Shown here: one piece after another, positions 53,518 to 62,378 of the stretch | How positions within the stretch are numbered: position 1 is the stretch's first letter | How the letters are laid out: every line of letters starts with the position of its first letter | From: Dyadobacter bucti | Lineage (GTDB): Bacteria; Bacteroidota; Bacteroidia; Cytophagales; Spirosomataceae | Direction of reading: 5' to 3' | Length of the DNA: 64,000 bases | Assembly (NCBI RefSeq): GCF_005869225.1 | Contig: NZ_SWFP01000010.1 | Coordinates: forward strand, 124,001-188,000 | Translations under genes and position numbers: made by a program | The notes under the pieces: generated by a model | The model's input: the letters and a program-made list of their open reading frames with translations, nothing else | Told to the model about the DNA's origin: nothing | Databases searched by the model: none

Positions 53518-53937
53518 AGAGGAAAGGAATAAGCCGTCCTATCGCCGCGGCCTTTGGCCGGGGAGGAAAGTCCGGGCAGCATAGAGTACCGTACTTCCTA
53601 ACGGGAAGGCAGCAGACTGGAGACGATCTGCTGACAGCAAGTGCCACAGAAATTATACCGCCTTGGCATGTTTTTTATATGTTGAGGTAAGGGTGAAATG
53701 GTGGAGTAAGAGACCACCGCTCTCTGGGTGACCATAGAGGCAGGGTAAACCTTACGGGCTGAAAGATCAAATAGGTGTTGATTTGCGGAGTTACTCGCTC
53801 CCGTTCCCTAACCGGAGCGTCAACACGGGTAGATCGTTAGAGGTTCCGGGTGACCGGGATCCTGGATAAATGATAGGAGCCGTTCGTTGAGTCAAATCGA
53901 CAGAACGGATACAGAATCCGGCTTACAGGCTTATCTT
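53518..53937 (+). ncRNA. rnpB: RNase P RNA, bacterial type A
   Basis: The catalytic RNA of RNase P, which cuts tRNA leaders. Near the 5' end AATAAGCC pairs with GGCTTAT at the 3' end (P1). Conserved blocks follow in order: GAGGAAAGTCCGGGC (53561-), GACAGCAAGTGCCACAGAAA, AGGGTAAACC and the 3' ATAGGAGCCG / GAATCCGGCTTACAGG. The length of about 420 bases is right for a type A RNA. It lies between the DUF4403 gene and the OmpA-family gene, on the same strand. Confidence 0.93.
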
Positions 53938-53945
53938 TTTTTCTG
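53929..53945 (+). terminator. 3' end of rnpB and T-run
   Basis: GGCTTAT, the 3' half of the P1 stem, is followed at once by CTTTTTTTC. This gives RNase P RNA a stem plus T-run stop. Confidence 0.6.
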
Positions 53946-53998
53946 ATTTTAGAGTTTAATAAATAGTGAATATTTGAATCACATAACTGGTGTTTCCC

Positions 53999-55519
53999 AT
54001 GAAGAAAAAGAATCTTTACGTTGCTTTTATTTGTTTATTTCTTTTGAGCCTTGACACCTTTGCTCAAAACCGTACCTACGAAGGGCCAAACAAGATGAAT
54101 ACATGGTCAATCACAGGATATGGTGGTATCACCAAATTTTTCGGAGATATCAAAGAGTATGATTTCAAACTAGGTCAAAACGAAAAGCTAACGGGAGGCT
54201 GGGGACTGTCGGTAAATAAACAATTATCGCCGATTTTCGGTATTCAGTTAACAGGATTTAACGGACAGCTTCAGGGATCCAAACAAGGCCATTACAGCAG
54301 CTTGAGCGGAAACACCTACGATGTTTTCTTCAATAGCCCATCTTTCGTTCAGGTTACCCTTGATGGTACAATGAACCTTAACCGCCTTCTTTTCGGATAC
54401 AAAAAATTGAGAAGATGGAAGGTAGATGCTCACCTGGGAGGTGGTATTATTTACTACCATACTGATTTAACTGCTACCAATACAAATCCTGAAAGTCCGT
54501 TCTTTGGAACTGAATGGAAGGTGTCAACCAACACGGATGGTAGCTCCAAAACCTCTGGTGAGTGGGAACGCAACGGATCTACATACACAAGGGAATGGGT
54601 TGTACCGGCAGGTTTGGCAGTTCACTATGAGTTGACTCCACGCTTCGATCTTGGTCTTGATTTTACTTACAACTACGTTAATACTGAGAAAATGGATGCG
54701 ACTGTGGGTGGTCTTAGTGACTACCAATCACAACAGGGTATCTGGACTTTTGCAAAAGGTGAGTCTAAAAATGACGGATGGGGAATGGCTTCCATAGCAT
54801 TAACCTACAAGCTTGGTAAGAATGCAGTAAGAGCTAAAAAAGGTGTATACGATGCAGGAAGCGGACGCTATCACCTGCGTTGGGCAAATCCTCAGTCTTT
54901 GATCCCTGTCCCTTACAATCCAACTATGGATGATGCGGATTCAATAGCAAAAGCAAATATGCCAAAGCCTGTTGATCCACGTTTGTACACAGATTCGGAC
55001 GGTGATGGTGTAGCTGATCTTTTCGATAAAGAAGCAAATACGCCTGCTGGTAGTGTTGTTTCCGGTGGTGGAGTTGCGATGGATCTGGATAAAATCATCA
55101 GAGATGCCATCAAAAATAACCTGCCCAAAGATGAGTGCGAAGCTTTGTTCAGCAACATAGAATTCGATACTGACAAGGCAATTATCCGTAATCCTTCGAA
55201 GGAAACTTTAAGCAAAGTGGTTGAACTGTTGAACATGCGTACCAATTGCCGTATTGTTCTGGTTGGTCACACGGATGCACGTGCTTCTGACAGCTATAAC
55301 GTAGCACTTTCACGTCGTCGTGTTGATGCAGCTAAGAGGTTCCTTGTACGTGCAGGTCTTACAGATCCTAGCCGTATCATTGCAGAATATTATGGTGAGT
55401 ATCGTCCGATCGCTGAAAATACTACTGTTGAAGGTCTGCAATCAAACCGTCGCGTTGAGATCAAGATCTTACCTAATAACACAATACGTTCTAGTTACCC
55501 GGCTGGTTTCCGCCGCTAG
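53999..55519 (+). CDS. OmpA-family outer-membrane protein with N-terminal beta domain
   Basis: 506 aa from the ATG at 53999 (a GTG at 53990 is also in frame). A Sec signal is followed by a ~270-residue beta-rich domain with repeated aromatic strands. A thrombospondin-3-like calcium motif DSDGDGVADLFDKEANTPAG comes next, and then the OmpA C-terminal domain (FSNIEFDTDKAIIRNPSKETL; GHTDARASDSYNVALSRRRV; SNRRVEIKIL), which binds peptidoglycan. It links the outer membrane with the cell wall. It is on the + strand after rnpB and ends at a strong terminator. Confidence 0.9.
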   Translation: MKKKNLYVAFICLFLLSLDTFAQNRTYEGPNKMNTWSITGYGGITKFFGDIKEYDFKLGQNEKLTGGWGLSVNKQLSPIFGIQLTGFNGQLQGSKQGHYSSLSGNTYDVFFNSPSFVQVTLDGTMNLNRLLFGYKKLRRWKVDAHLGGGIIYYHTDLTATNTNPESPFFGTEWKVSTNTDGSSKTSGEWERNGSTYTREWVVPAGLAVHYELTPRFDLGLDFTYNYVNTEKMDATVGGLSDYQSQQGIWTFAKGESKNDGWGMASIALTYKLGKNAVRAKKGVYDAGSGRYHLRWANPQSLIPVPYNPTMDDADSIAKANMPKPVDPRLYTDSDGDGVADLFDKEANTPAGSVVSGGGVAMDLDKIIRDAIKNNLPKDECEALFSNIEFDTDKAIIRNPSKETLSKVVELLNMRTNCRIVLVGHTDARASDSYNVALSRRRVDAAKRFLVRAGLTDPSRIIAEYYGEYRPIAENTTVEGLQSNRRVEIKILPNNTIRSSYPAGFRR

Positions 55520-55540
55520 TAGTTACGAGTGAACTGGAAA

Positions 55541-55568
55541 GGGAGGCAAGTAATTGTCTCCCTTTTTT
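55541..55568 (+). terminator. terminator of the OmpA-family gene
   Basis: GGGAGGCAA (55541-55549) pairs with TTGTCTCCC (55554-55562) through a four-base loop, followed by TTTTTT. It is 21 bases after the stop codon. Confidence 0.85.
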
Positions 55569-55579
55569 GTGGGTGAATG

Positions 55580-55611
55580 TTGAGTAAAACCAATAATTTG
55601 ACTTACCTTTG
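55580..55611 (+). promoter_or_regulatory. Bacteroidota-type promoter of rpsP-rimM-trmD
   Basis: TTG at 55580-55582 and TACCTTTG at 55604-55611 fit the -33/-7 pair TTG-N21-TAnnTTTG. The ATG of rpsP is 49 bases further on. Confidence 0.65.
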
Positions 55612-55659
55612 CACCCTGTTTAATCAAGGGACGAGTTCCCGACCATAACAAATTCTATA

Positions 55660-56223
55660 ATGGCAGTTAAAATTAGATTAGCGCGTCGTGGACGCAAAAA
55701 GAAAGCGATATATGATATCGTTGTCGCAGATGCCAGAGCACCACGTGATGGTCGCTTCATCGAAAAATTGGGTATTTACAACCCTGGTACAAACCCTGCT
55801 TCCATCGTTTTGGAATCAGCAAAAGCAGTTGACTGGCTTCTGAAAGGTGCACAGCCAACAGATACAGCCCGTTCAATCTTGCAACACGAGGGTGTAATGT
55901 TGCGCAAGCACTTGCAGGTTGGTGTTAACAAAGGAGCAATCACTCAGGAAGTAGCGGATGCGCGTTTTGACGAGTGGAAGGAATCTAAAACAGATCGTAA
56001 AGCGACTGCGGCCGATTCATTGTCTCAGAAGAAAGATGCTGACAAGCAAGCCAAACTTGACGCTGAACGTAAAGTTAATCAGACTCGGGCGGAAGCTATC
56101 GCTAAGAAAAATACGCCTCCTGCGGAAGAAGTGCCTGCTGAGGTTACTGACGAGGTTTCTGAGGAAGCACCAGCCGAAGAGGCTGCTGCAACAGATGCAC
56201 CGGCGGAAGAAACTGCTGAGTAA
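55660..56223 (+). CDS. rpsP: 30S ribosomal protein S16 with long C-terminal tail
   Basis: A small-subunit ribosomal protein. The first ~85 residues are the standard S16 fold (MAVKIRLARRGRKKKAIYDIVVADARAPRDGRFIEKLG, written here only as a start and end mark: MAVKIRLARRG to FIEKLG). The rest, up to residue 187, is a charged, Ala/Glu-rich tail (PAEEVPAEVTDEV, EEAPAEEAAAT) about 100 residues longer than in E. coli (82 aa). Long tails occur in other Bacteroidota. It starts the rpsP-rimM-trmD unit. Confidence 0.97.
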   Translation: MAVKIRLARRGRKKKAIYDIVVADARAPRDGRFIEKLGIYNPGTNPASIVLESAKAVDWLLKGAQPTDTARSILQHEGVMLRKHLQVGVNKGAITQEVADARFDEWKESKTDRKATAADSLSQKKDADKQAKLDAERKVNQTRAEAIAKKNTPPAEEVPAEVTDEVSEEAPAEEAAATDAPAEETAE

Positions 56224-56310
56224 TTCAGTTCAAAATACATTTTTTATGAGTCTGTCGGTATTCCGTGCAGACTCATACTGTTTTATACTAATCAATTTAA
56301 TTCTGTAAAA

Positions 56311-56877
56311 GTGACACAGGATAACTGTTATTTGCTGGGTTACATCGTCCGGACCCATGGAACAACCGGGAATGTGGTGATATTTCTGGATGTCGATTAT
56401 CCCGAAGATTATGACGAGCTTGACTCTGTTTACGTCGAAATAAAAGGCGAACTGGTTCCTTATTTTATCGAAAACATCAACCTACAGAAGCAAAGCAACG
56501 CGATTGTGAGCTTTGAGGATGTGAACACTATTGAAAAGGCTCAGGCACTTGTAGGCAGCGCGCTTTATCTTTCGCTGGATGAACTGGAAGAGTTGGGTGG
56601 GGAGGCTTTTTATTACCATGAAATCAAAGGTTATACGGTTAATGATCAGACAAAAGGAGAGCTGGGAGTTGTAAGGGAAGTTTATTCCCTGAATGGTCAG
56701 GATCTGATTGCAATGGATTATCAGGGCTGCGAAGTACTTATTCCCACTGCGGAGGATATAGTTTTAAAAGCTGATAAAGAAAACAAGGTTTTGCTCGTGA
56801 ATTTACCAGAAGGACTTCTGGAAGTATACTTGGATAATTCTACCGACGCAGATAACACCCCTGACGATGCGGATTGA
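56311..56877 (+). CDS. rimM: ribosome maturation factor RimM
   Basis: A 188-aa protein that helps 30S head assembly around S19. The N-terminal RimM domain starts LLGYIVRTHGTTGNVV, and the C-terminal PRC-barrel follows (YYHEIKGYTVNDQTKGELGVV; EVLIPTAEDIVL). The start is a GTG (56311), 87 bases after rpsP. It overlaps trmD by 11 bases. Position between rpsP and trmD is the standard one. Confidence 0.93.
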   Translation: MTQDNCYLLGYIVRTHGTTGNVVIFLDVDYPEDYDELDSVYVEIKGELVPYFIENINLQKQSNAIVSFEDVNTIEKAQALVGSALYLSLDELEELGGEAFYYHEIKGYTVNDQTKGELGVVREVYSLNGQDLIAMDYQGCEVLIPTAEDIVLKADKENKVLLVNLPEGLLEVYLDNSTDADNTPDDAD

Positions 56878-57541
56878 TATTATTTCCTGTGTCCCTAATT
56901 TGCTGGACAGCTTTTTTGCACATTCTATTTTGAAACGCGCGCAACAGGGTGGATTCGTCGAAGTTGTGATTCATGATATCAGAGATTATGCTGTCAATAA
57001 ACACCGGACTATTGACGACTATGCTTTTGGAGGTGGCGCGGGTATGGTACTCCAGGTCGAGCCGATTGCCCGCTGCATCCGTGCTCTTACGAGCGAACGT
57101 AGTTACGATGAGGTGATTTACCTTACGCCTGATGGTGAGCAAATGCAACAGAAAATGGTCAACCAGCTATCGTTGCTTGGGAATATCATTATGCTTTGCG
57201 GGCACTACAAAGGTGTAGATCAGCGGGTGAGGGATATGTTTGTTACCAAGGAGGTAAGTATTGGCGATTATGTACTATCTGGTGGGGAGCTTGCGGCAGC
57301 AGTACTTTCCGACGCGATCATTCGACTGCTGCCCGGTGTGCTGAATGACGAAACTTCCGCATTGACGGATTCTTTTCAAGACAATCTCTTGGCCCCGCCA
57401 GTATATACCCGTCCGGCAGATTTTGAAGGAAATAAAGTGCCGGAAATACTATTATCCGGACATGAAGCGAAAATTGAAGACTGGAGACATGAACAATCCC
57501 TGCTCAGAACAAAGAGTAGGAGACCGGATCTTTTGCAATAG
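56867..57541 (+). CDS. trmD: tRNA (guanine-N1)-methyltransferase
   Basis: A 224-aa SPOUT-class enzyme that methylates G37 of tRNA with SAM. The knot region motifs are present: AFGGGAGMVLQVEPI, LCGHYKGVDQRVRD and DYVLSGGELAAAVLSDAIIRLLPGVL. It overlaps rimM, so translation is coupled. The usual next gene, rplS, is absent here; the following gene is a convergent GNAT. Confidence 0.96.
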   Translation: MRIDIISCVPNLLDSFFAHSILKRAQQGGFVEVVIHDIRDYAVNKHRTIDDYAFGGGAGMVLQVEPIARCIRALTSERSYDEVIYLTPDGEQMQQKMVNQLSLLGNIIMLCGHYKGVDQRVRDMFVTKEVSIGDYVLSGGELAAAVLSDAIIRLLPGVLNDETSALTDSFQDNLLAPPVYTRPADFEGNKVPEILLSGHEAKIEDWRHEQSLLRTKSRRPDLLQ

Positions 57542-57544
57542 TGA

Positions 57545-57988
57545 CTAAAAATCCAGGCTGCAATTGATCCATTCATTATCGAAATTAGTGCCGTACTTAC
57601 GGTAAAATCCGACAGCGGAGGTATTCCAGTCCAGTACCTGCCACAGCATTCCTGTACACCCCGTTCGTTTTGCGGCAGCAACTGTGGCATCAAACAGAAT
57701 TTTGCCGATACCATTGCCGCGCATGGATTCTGTGACCACAATATCCTCCATATACAATCTTTTTCCCTTCCAGGTGGAGTAGCGGAAATAGTACAGCGAC
57801 ATACCTATGATTTTGGAGTCAGCCTCGGCAACGAAAAAATCAAACAGTTTTTCGTTATAGTCGCGGGTCATTTTTTCAATGTTATTGGTTACCTGGTTCA
57901 ACGCCCTTTCGTAGATAGCTAATTCTTTTACCAGTTCAAAAATGGAGGGGATGTCTTCCAGTGTTCCTTGTCGGGTCGAGAAATTCAT
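57545..57988 (-). CDS. GNAT-family N-acetyltransferase
   Basis: 147 aa from Met at 57988 (MNFSTRQGTLEDIPSIF); the open frame reaches 58066 but the extra residues have no counterpart in the family. The acetyl-CoA loop is MRGNGIGKIL, and the end DWNTSAVGFYRKYG is typical. It resembles acetyltransferases of the diamine or amino-acid type, with no specific substrate evident. It ends 3 bases from trmD, convergently. Confidence 0.85.
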   Translation of the reverse strand: MNFSTRQGTLEDIPSIFELVKELAIYERALNQVTNNIEKMTRDYNEKLFDFFVAEADSKIIGMSLYYFRYSTWKGKRLYMEDIVVTESMRGNGIGKILFDATVAAAKRTGCTGMLWQVLDWNTSAVGFYRKYGTNFDNEWINCSLDF

Positions 57989-58038
57989 AAAGCGGTTTTT
58001 AACATTAAAACATTTAAGAGAATAGAATATACTATTTC

Positions 58039-59070
58039 CTACTGATAGTTTACGTAGTTTTCCCATTTTTCCAGAATAGCCGTAAAATTGGGTGGTAAAT
58101 CAGTATCAAACTGAATCCATTGTCTCGTGGAAGGATGTATAAAACCAAGTGATTTGGCATGAAGTGCTTGCCCTGGCAGCAAGGTAAAGCAGTTTTCTAC
58201 CATGCTCTTGTAACTTCCGCTTGAAGTGCCCCTGAGTATTTTATCGCCCCCATAAACAGTATCGTTAAAAATCGGATGCCCGATGTGTTGCATGTGTGCT
58301 CTGATCTGATGTGTTCTCCCTGTTTCAAGATTACATTGTATCAGTGAAACGTATCTCAGCGGTTTGACCACTTTGTAATGCGTAACAGCATGTTTGCCCT
58401 GGCTACCGTCTTCAAAGATGTCCATTACCCGCCTGTCTTTCGCACTTCTCCCAATGTTGCCCGTTATGGTGCCCTGTTCCTGTTTGGGTTCGCCCCAAAT
58501 GAGTGCGTAGTAGGTTCTCTCGATGCTATGGTCTGAAAACTGTTTGGCCAGAAAGGTCATAGCAAATTCTGTCTTGGCGATTACCAGAAGTCCTGAGGTG
58601 TCTTTATCGATCCTGTGAACCAGGCCAGGACGCCCTTCTCCGTTTCGGCCGGTTGGTAGCTGCTGAAAGTGATATACCAGACCATTTATTAAAGTACCGG
58701 TCCAGTTTCCGAACGCGGGATGCACGACCATGCCCGTAGGTTTGTTCACGATCAGTAGCACATCATCTTCATAAATAATGTCCAGCGTAAGATTTTCCGG
58801 GATGATCTCGTTGTCACGGGGAGGCTGGGGAAGCGAAAGGGTAACAACATCAAGCGGCTTTACCTTGTAACTTGCTTTTGTGGGCTGCCCGTTTACTTTT
58901 ACGGCCTCTGCTTCGATCCCATTTTGTATTTTTGTGCGTGATGCATTGGCTACATGGAGACTCAGGTATTTATCCAATCTTATCAAACCCTGACCTTTGT
59001 CGGCGACGATTCTGTAATGTTCAAATAAGTCATCTTCTTCAGATGTAATCTCTAAATTGTCTTCGGACAT
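58039..59070 (-). CDS. RluD-family pseudouridine synthase
   Basis: A 343-aa RluA/RluD-family enzyme that converts uridines of 23S rRNA to pseudouridine. An S4 RNA-binding domain is at the N terminus (about 30-85). The catalytic Asp is in LVHRIDKDTSGLLVIAKT, and GRTHQIRAHMQHIGHP follows. Length and order match RluD, but RluD-like paralogues are hard to tell apart. It is 50 bases upstream of the GNAT gene. Confidence 0.92.
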   Translation of the reverse strand: MSEDNLEITSEEDDLFEHYRIVADKGQGLIRLDKYLSLHVANASRTKIQNGIEAEAVKVNGQPTKASYKVKPLDVVTLSLPQPPRDNEIIPENLTLDIIYEDDVLLIVNKPTGMVVHPAFGNWTGTLINGLVYHFQQLPTGRNGEGRPGLVHRIDKDTSGLLVIAKTEFAMTFLAKQFSDHSIERTYYALIWGEPKQEQGTITGNIGRSAKDRRVMDIFEDGSQGKHAVTHYKVVKPLRYVSLIQCNLETGRTHQIRAHMQHIGHPIFNDTVYGGDKILRGTSSGSYKSMVENCFTLLPGQALHAKSLGFIHPSTRQWIQFDTDLPPNFTAILEKWENYVNYQ

Positions 59071-59111
59071 TTTTTAATCTTGATTGACTGTTAACAAAAT
59101 TATCAAAATTA

Positions 59112-60017
59112 GTGGACTTACCCGGTTCTTTACTTCCTACCCCTCTGCATGAGCTTTCCGGCGAACTGATAGAAAAGTCGGGCATAAAGCTCTACATCAA
59201 AAGAGACGACCTGATCCATCCAACGGTATCGGGAAATAAATGGCGTAAGCTCAAGTACAATCTTCTGCAAGCCGGGAAACAAAACGAGACTACGTTATTG
59301 ACATTTGGCGGGGCTTTTTCCAACCATTTGTTTGCCACGGCCGCCGCTGGCAATGCTATGGGTTTTAAGACGATCGGAATAGTAAGGGGAGAAGATTATG
59401 GGCAAAATGAGACACCGACATTAAGATTTTGCAGGGAGCAGAATATGAGCCTGCATTTTGTTTCCAGGCAAGAATACAGACTCAGGAATTCTGAAGAACA
59501 TCTGAGGGAAATCGCCGGAAAATTTGGTCATCCTTTTATTATCCCGGAAGGAGGAACTTCTGAACTGGCTCTGCAAGGTGTCGGAGAAATGGTACTGGAG
59601 GTTGAAAAGCAGCTGCGCAAGTCTCCGGACTATTACGCAGTAGCGGCAGGTACAGGAGGGACCGCAGCAGGAATTTTATCATCGGGTGCAAATGTCCTTG
59701 CTTTTTCAGCACTTAAAGGTGGCGGATTTCTTGAAAACGACATCCATGATCTGATAAAACCGCATGGTCGAAATGGTAATCTGTCGTTATTTACAGATTA
59801 CCATTTTGGAGGTTATGCAAAGGTGAAACCAGAGCTTCTTGAATTTATGGACCAATTCAAAAACAATTATGGTATCCAATTGGAACAGGTCTATACAGCC
59901 AAAATGTTCTTCGGACTTTTTGACCTGATACGCAGGGATTTTTTTCCAAGAGGAAGTATCATCGTGGCTGTGCATACCGGTGGACTGCAGGGTTTGCTAT
60001 CAGGAGACGGGAGATAA
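59112..60017 (+). CDS. PLP-dependent ACC deaminase/D-cysteine desulfhydrase family
   Basis: A 301-aa PLP enzyme. The Lys that binds PLP is in SGNKWRKLKYN, and GGAFSNHLFATAAAG, GTGGTAAGI and HTGGLQGLL match the family. Members cleave D-cysteine or 1-aminocyclopropane-1-carboxylate. The start is GTG (59112). It overlaps the convergent antiporter gene by 18 bases. I cannot tell which substrate applies. Confidence 0.85.
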   Translation: MDLPGSLLPTPLHELSGELIEKSGIKLYIKRDDLIHPTVSGNKWRKLKYNLLQAGKQNETTLLTFGGAFSNHLFATAAAGNAMGFKTIGIVRGEDYGQNETPTLRFCREQNMSLHFVSRQEYRLRNSEEHLREIAGKFGHPFIIPEGGTSELALQGVGEMVLEVEKQLRKSPDYYAVAAGTGGTAAGILSSGANVLAFSALKGGGFLENDIHDLIKPHGRNGNLSLFTDYHFGGYAKVKPELLEFMDQFKNNYGIQLEQVYTAKMFFGLFDLIRRDFFPRGSIIVAVHTGGLQGLLSGDGR

Positions 60018-62270
60018 CTCGCCGTCACTGTTTGCGTTTTTTGTATTAACAAAGTCCTTGATCAGGTCCCGTTCGCCAGCTATCCAGAGGACATCATCAT
60101 TCTCGATGATCAGCGAGGAATCCGGATTTAGGATTCGCTCTCCCTGGCGTTCCAGACCGACGATCATACCGTGCGTTTTTTCACGTATTCCGGAATTTCT
60201 GATGCTTTTGCCACGGATGTTGTACTCGTTTTTTACCTCGATACGCTCCAGCACAATGCTATCCTCATGCGCCATATAAACATCGCCGCTGGTGCTGATT
60301 TCCACATGTCCCCGGAATACTTCCAGCTGATCATCCGTCCCTATTACTTCTATACGATCACAGGGATATAAAACTTCCGTCGGACGAGGTAGATAAATAG
60401 TGCTGCTTCCGCGCTCAATAAGCACTACGTTAATTCCAAAATTCTCACGTATTGACAATTCCCGCAAAGTTTTACCGATGAGATTGGAGTCGGCACTTAC
60501 TTCCAGGAAGGCAAAATGGGCATCCCACGGCAAGAGAAGCTTTTTGGATTTCCCACTCCCTTCCAGCTGACGGGCATTCAGATTTTGCAAAAAACGGGTT
60601 TCGATGCGATCGTAGAAGTTCTGGAGTCTTTGATAAAATATCGCAAATCCCAACACCATTATTCCTGCTGCGACACCGAGGGCCGTAGGCGTGGAAAAGA
60701 AAGAAATAAGTAAAAAACCCATTAATATGATGGCGATCAGAACCCTGGAAAGCTCTAACATCAGCAGCGGCCCGCGGCTATATTTTCGGCTCAGCCAGAT
60801 CGCGGAGTATGCTTTCGTGTTTGATCTTTTGAAGATCAGCGCCCAGAGAAATGGGGATATCAATAGGAAGGTAATGCCAAATAAAACGGAATTGGTGATA
60901 AAAGTTTCCGGAACGCGGGTATGCAGCTGATCCGCGAGCTGTCGGGAGGCCGCGAGTGTAATTGCAATAACAACAACTGAGTTCAATATCACTGTCTGAG
61001 CATAACCTTTCAGGATTTGGTTCCAGTGTGTGGTTTGTGCGATAGTGCCGGTGCTGGAACTGTAGCGATTAAGGTAGTGCCGCCATTTTTCGGGTAAAAT
61101 CTTATTGATCAGGTTGTAAAACGGTTCGGATGCTTTCATCATATAAGGCGTGGTGAACGTAGTAATCACCGAAACCCCAACTGCAATAGGATATAGGAAT
61201 TCGCTAGTCACTTTCAGGGATAATCCGAGGTTCGCGATAATGAAGGAAAATTCTCCGATCTGCGATAAGCTCATTCCCGATTGAATCGATTTTTTCAGGG
61301 GTTGTCCCGAAATAACCGCACCGATACTGACAAACGCTGTTTTACCAATAATCACAACCAACACCAGAATAGCGGTAGGTACGGCATATTCCATCAGCAG
61401 GCTAGGGTTGATCAGCATTCCCACTGAAATAAAAAATACTGCCCCGAAGAGGTCTTTAAGAGGTTTAAGCAAATGCTCTATTTTTTCGGCATGGGTAGTT
61501 TCCGCTAAAATGGAACCCATGATGAACGCCCCTAATGCGGCAGAGAATCCAGCCTGTGTTACCAAAAACACCATTCCGAAGCATAGAGCGACTGAAGTGA
61601 TCAACACACTTTCATCGTTCATCAGGTTGCGATAACGTCGTAACAATGTAGGGAACAGGAAAATCCCGCCGAGGAACCACAGCGTTAGGAAAAAGAACAA
61701 CTTTAATATGGATTGCAGCAGTTCGAAACCTGCAAACTGCTGGCTGATTGATAATGTGGAAAGCAAGACCATTAACAAAACAGCAGTTAGATCTTCTATG
61801 ACCAGAATCCCTAAAACGATCTTGGTGAATTGCTGTGTTTTCAATCCCAATTCATCAAAAGCACGGAAAATGATCGTAGTGGAGGAAATCGCAATGATAC
61901 CTCCTAGGAACAGACTGTCTATTTTGCTCCATCCCAACAGCTGGCCGGTGGTGAAACCGGCAACTAGCATGAGCGACACTTCAAAAAGACCGGTTATTGC
62001 AGCGGTGTTTCCAACTTTGACGAGCTTTTTAAAACTGAATTCAAGACCCAGGTTGAACAACAAAAATATCACCCCGATCTCGGCCCATATTTCGATCGTT
62101 TTGATGTCGGTAATCGTCGGGAATAACTTAAAGTTGGGACCTACCAATAGTCCGGCTAAAATGTAACCGAGAACTATAGGCTGTTTTAATTTTTTAAAAA
62201 TAAGGGTGATTACACCCGCAATGGTGAGGATTAAAGAGAGATCAACAATTAATTGTGGAACGTGAGCCAT
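60000..62270 (-). CDS. CPA2-family cation:proton antiporter with two TrkA-C domains
   Basis: A 756-aa transporter. About the first 390 residues form the Na+/K+:H+ exchanger domain with LGLEFSFKKL and AALGAFIMGSILAET. A second membrane part follows (about 430-560) and then two RCK/TrkA-C regulatory domains (LEVSADSNLIGKTLRELSI and NEYNIRGKSIRNSGI). It resembles KefB/C-type exchangers but has two RCK-C units. It exports K+ or Na+ in exchange for protons. A terminator (62316-62346) separates it from sufB. Confidence 0.88.
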   Translation of the reverse strand: MAHVPQLIVDLSLILTIAGVITLIFKKLKQPIVLGYILAGLLVGPNFKLFPTITDIKTIEIWAEIGVIFLLFNLGLEFSFKKLVKVGNTAAITGLFEVSLMLVAGFTTGQLLGWSKIDSLFLGGIIAISSTTIIFRAFDELGLKTQQFTKIVLGILVIEDLTAVLLMVLLSTLSISQQFAGFELLQSILKLFFFLTLWFLGGIFLFPTLLRRYRNLMNDESVLITSVALCFGMVFLVTQAGFSAALGAFIMGSILAETTHAEKIEHLLKPLKDLFGAVFFISVGMLINPSLLMEYAVPTAILVLVVIIGKTAFVSIGAVISGQPLKKSIQSGMSLSQIGEFSFIIANLGLSLKVTSEFLYPIAVGVSVITTFTTPYMMKASEPFYNLINKILPEKWRHYLNRYSSSTGTIAQTTHWNQILKGYAQTVILNSVVVIAITLAASRQLADQLHTRVPETFITNSVLFGITFLLISPFLWALIFKRSNTKAYSAIWLSRKYSRGPLLMLELSRVLIAIILMGFLLISFFSTPTALGVAAGIMVLGFAIFYQRLQNFYDRIETRFLQNLNARQLEGSGKSKKLLLPWDAHFAFLEVSADSNLIGKTLRELSIRENFGINVVLIERGSSTIYLPRPTEVLYPCDRIEVIGTDDQLEVFRGHVEISTSGDVYMAHEDSIVLERIEVKNEYNIRGKSIRNSGIREKTHGMIVGLERQGERILNPDSSLIIENDDVLWIAGERDLIKDFVNTKNANSDGELSPVS

Positions 62271-62315
62271 AAAAGGGTTTAGGGTTGATACACAAGCAGA
62301 TATGCATTAAAATAC

Positions 62316-62346
62316 AAAAAACCTTCGACGAATCAAAGGCTTTTTT
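62316..62346 (-). terminator. terminator of sufB
   Basis: Read leftward, CCTTTGA and TCGAAGG form the stem with a short loop and TTTTTT follows. It lies 33 bases after the sufB stop, before the antiporter gene. So sufB ends a transcript here. Confidence 0.75.
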
Positions 62347-62378
62347 GCATATCTTGGAATAAAACTTAATAACGCTTG

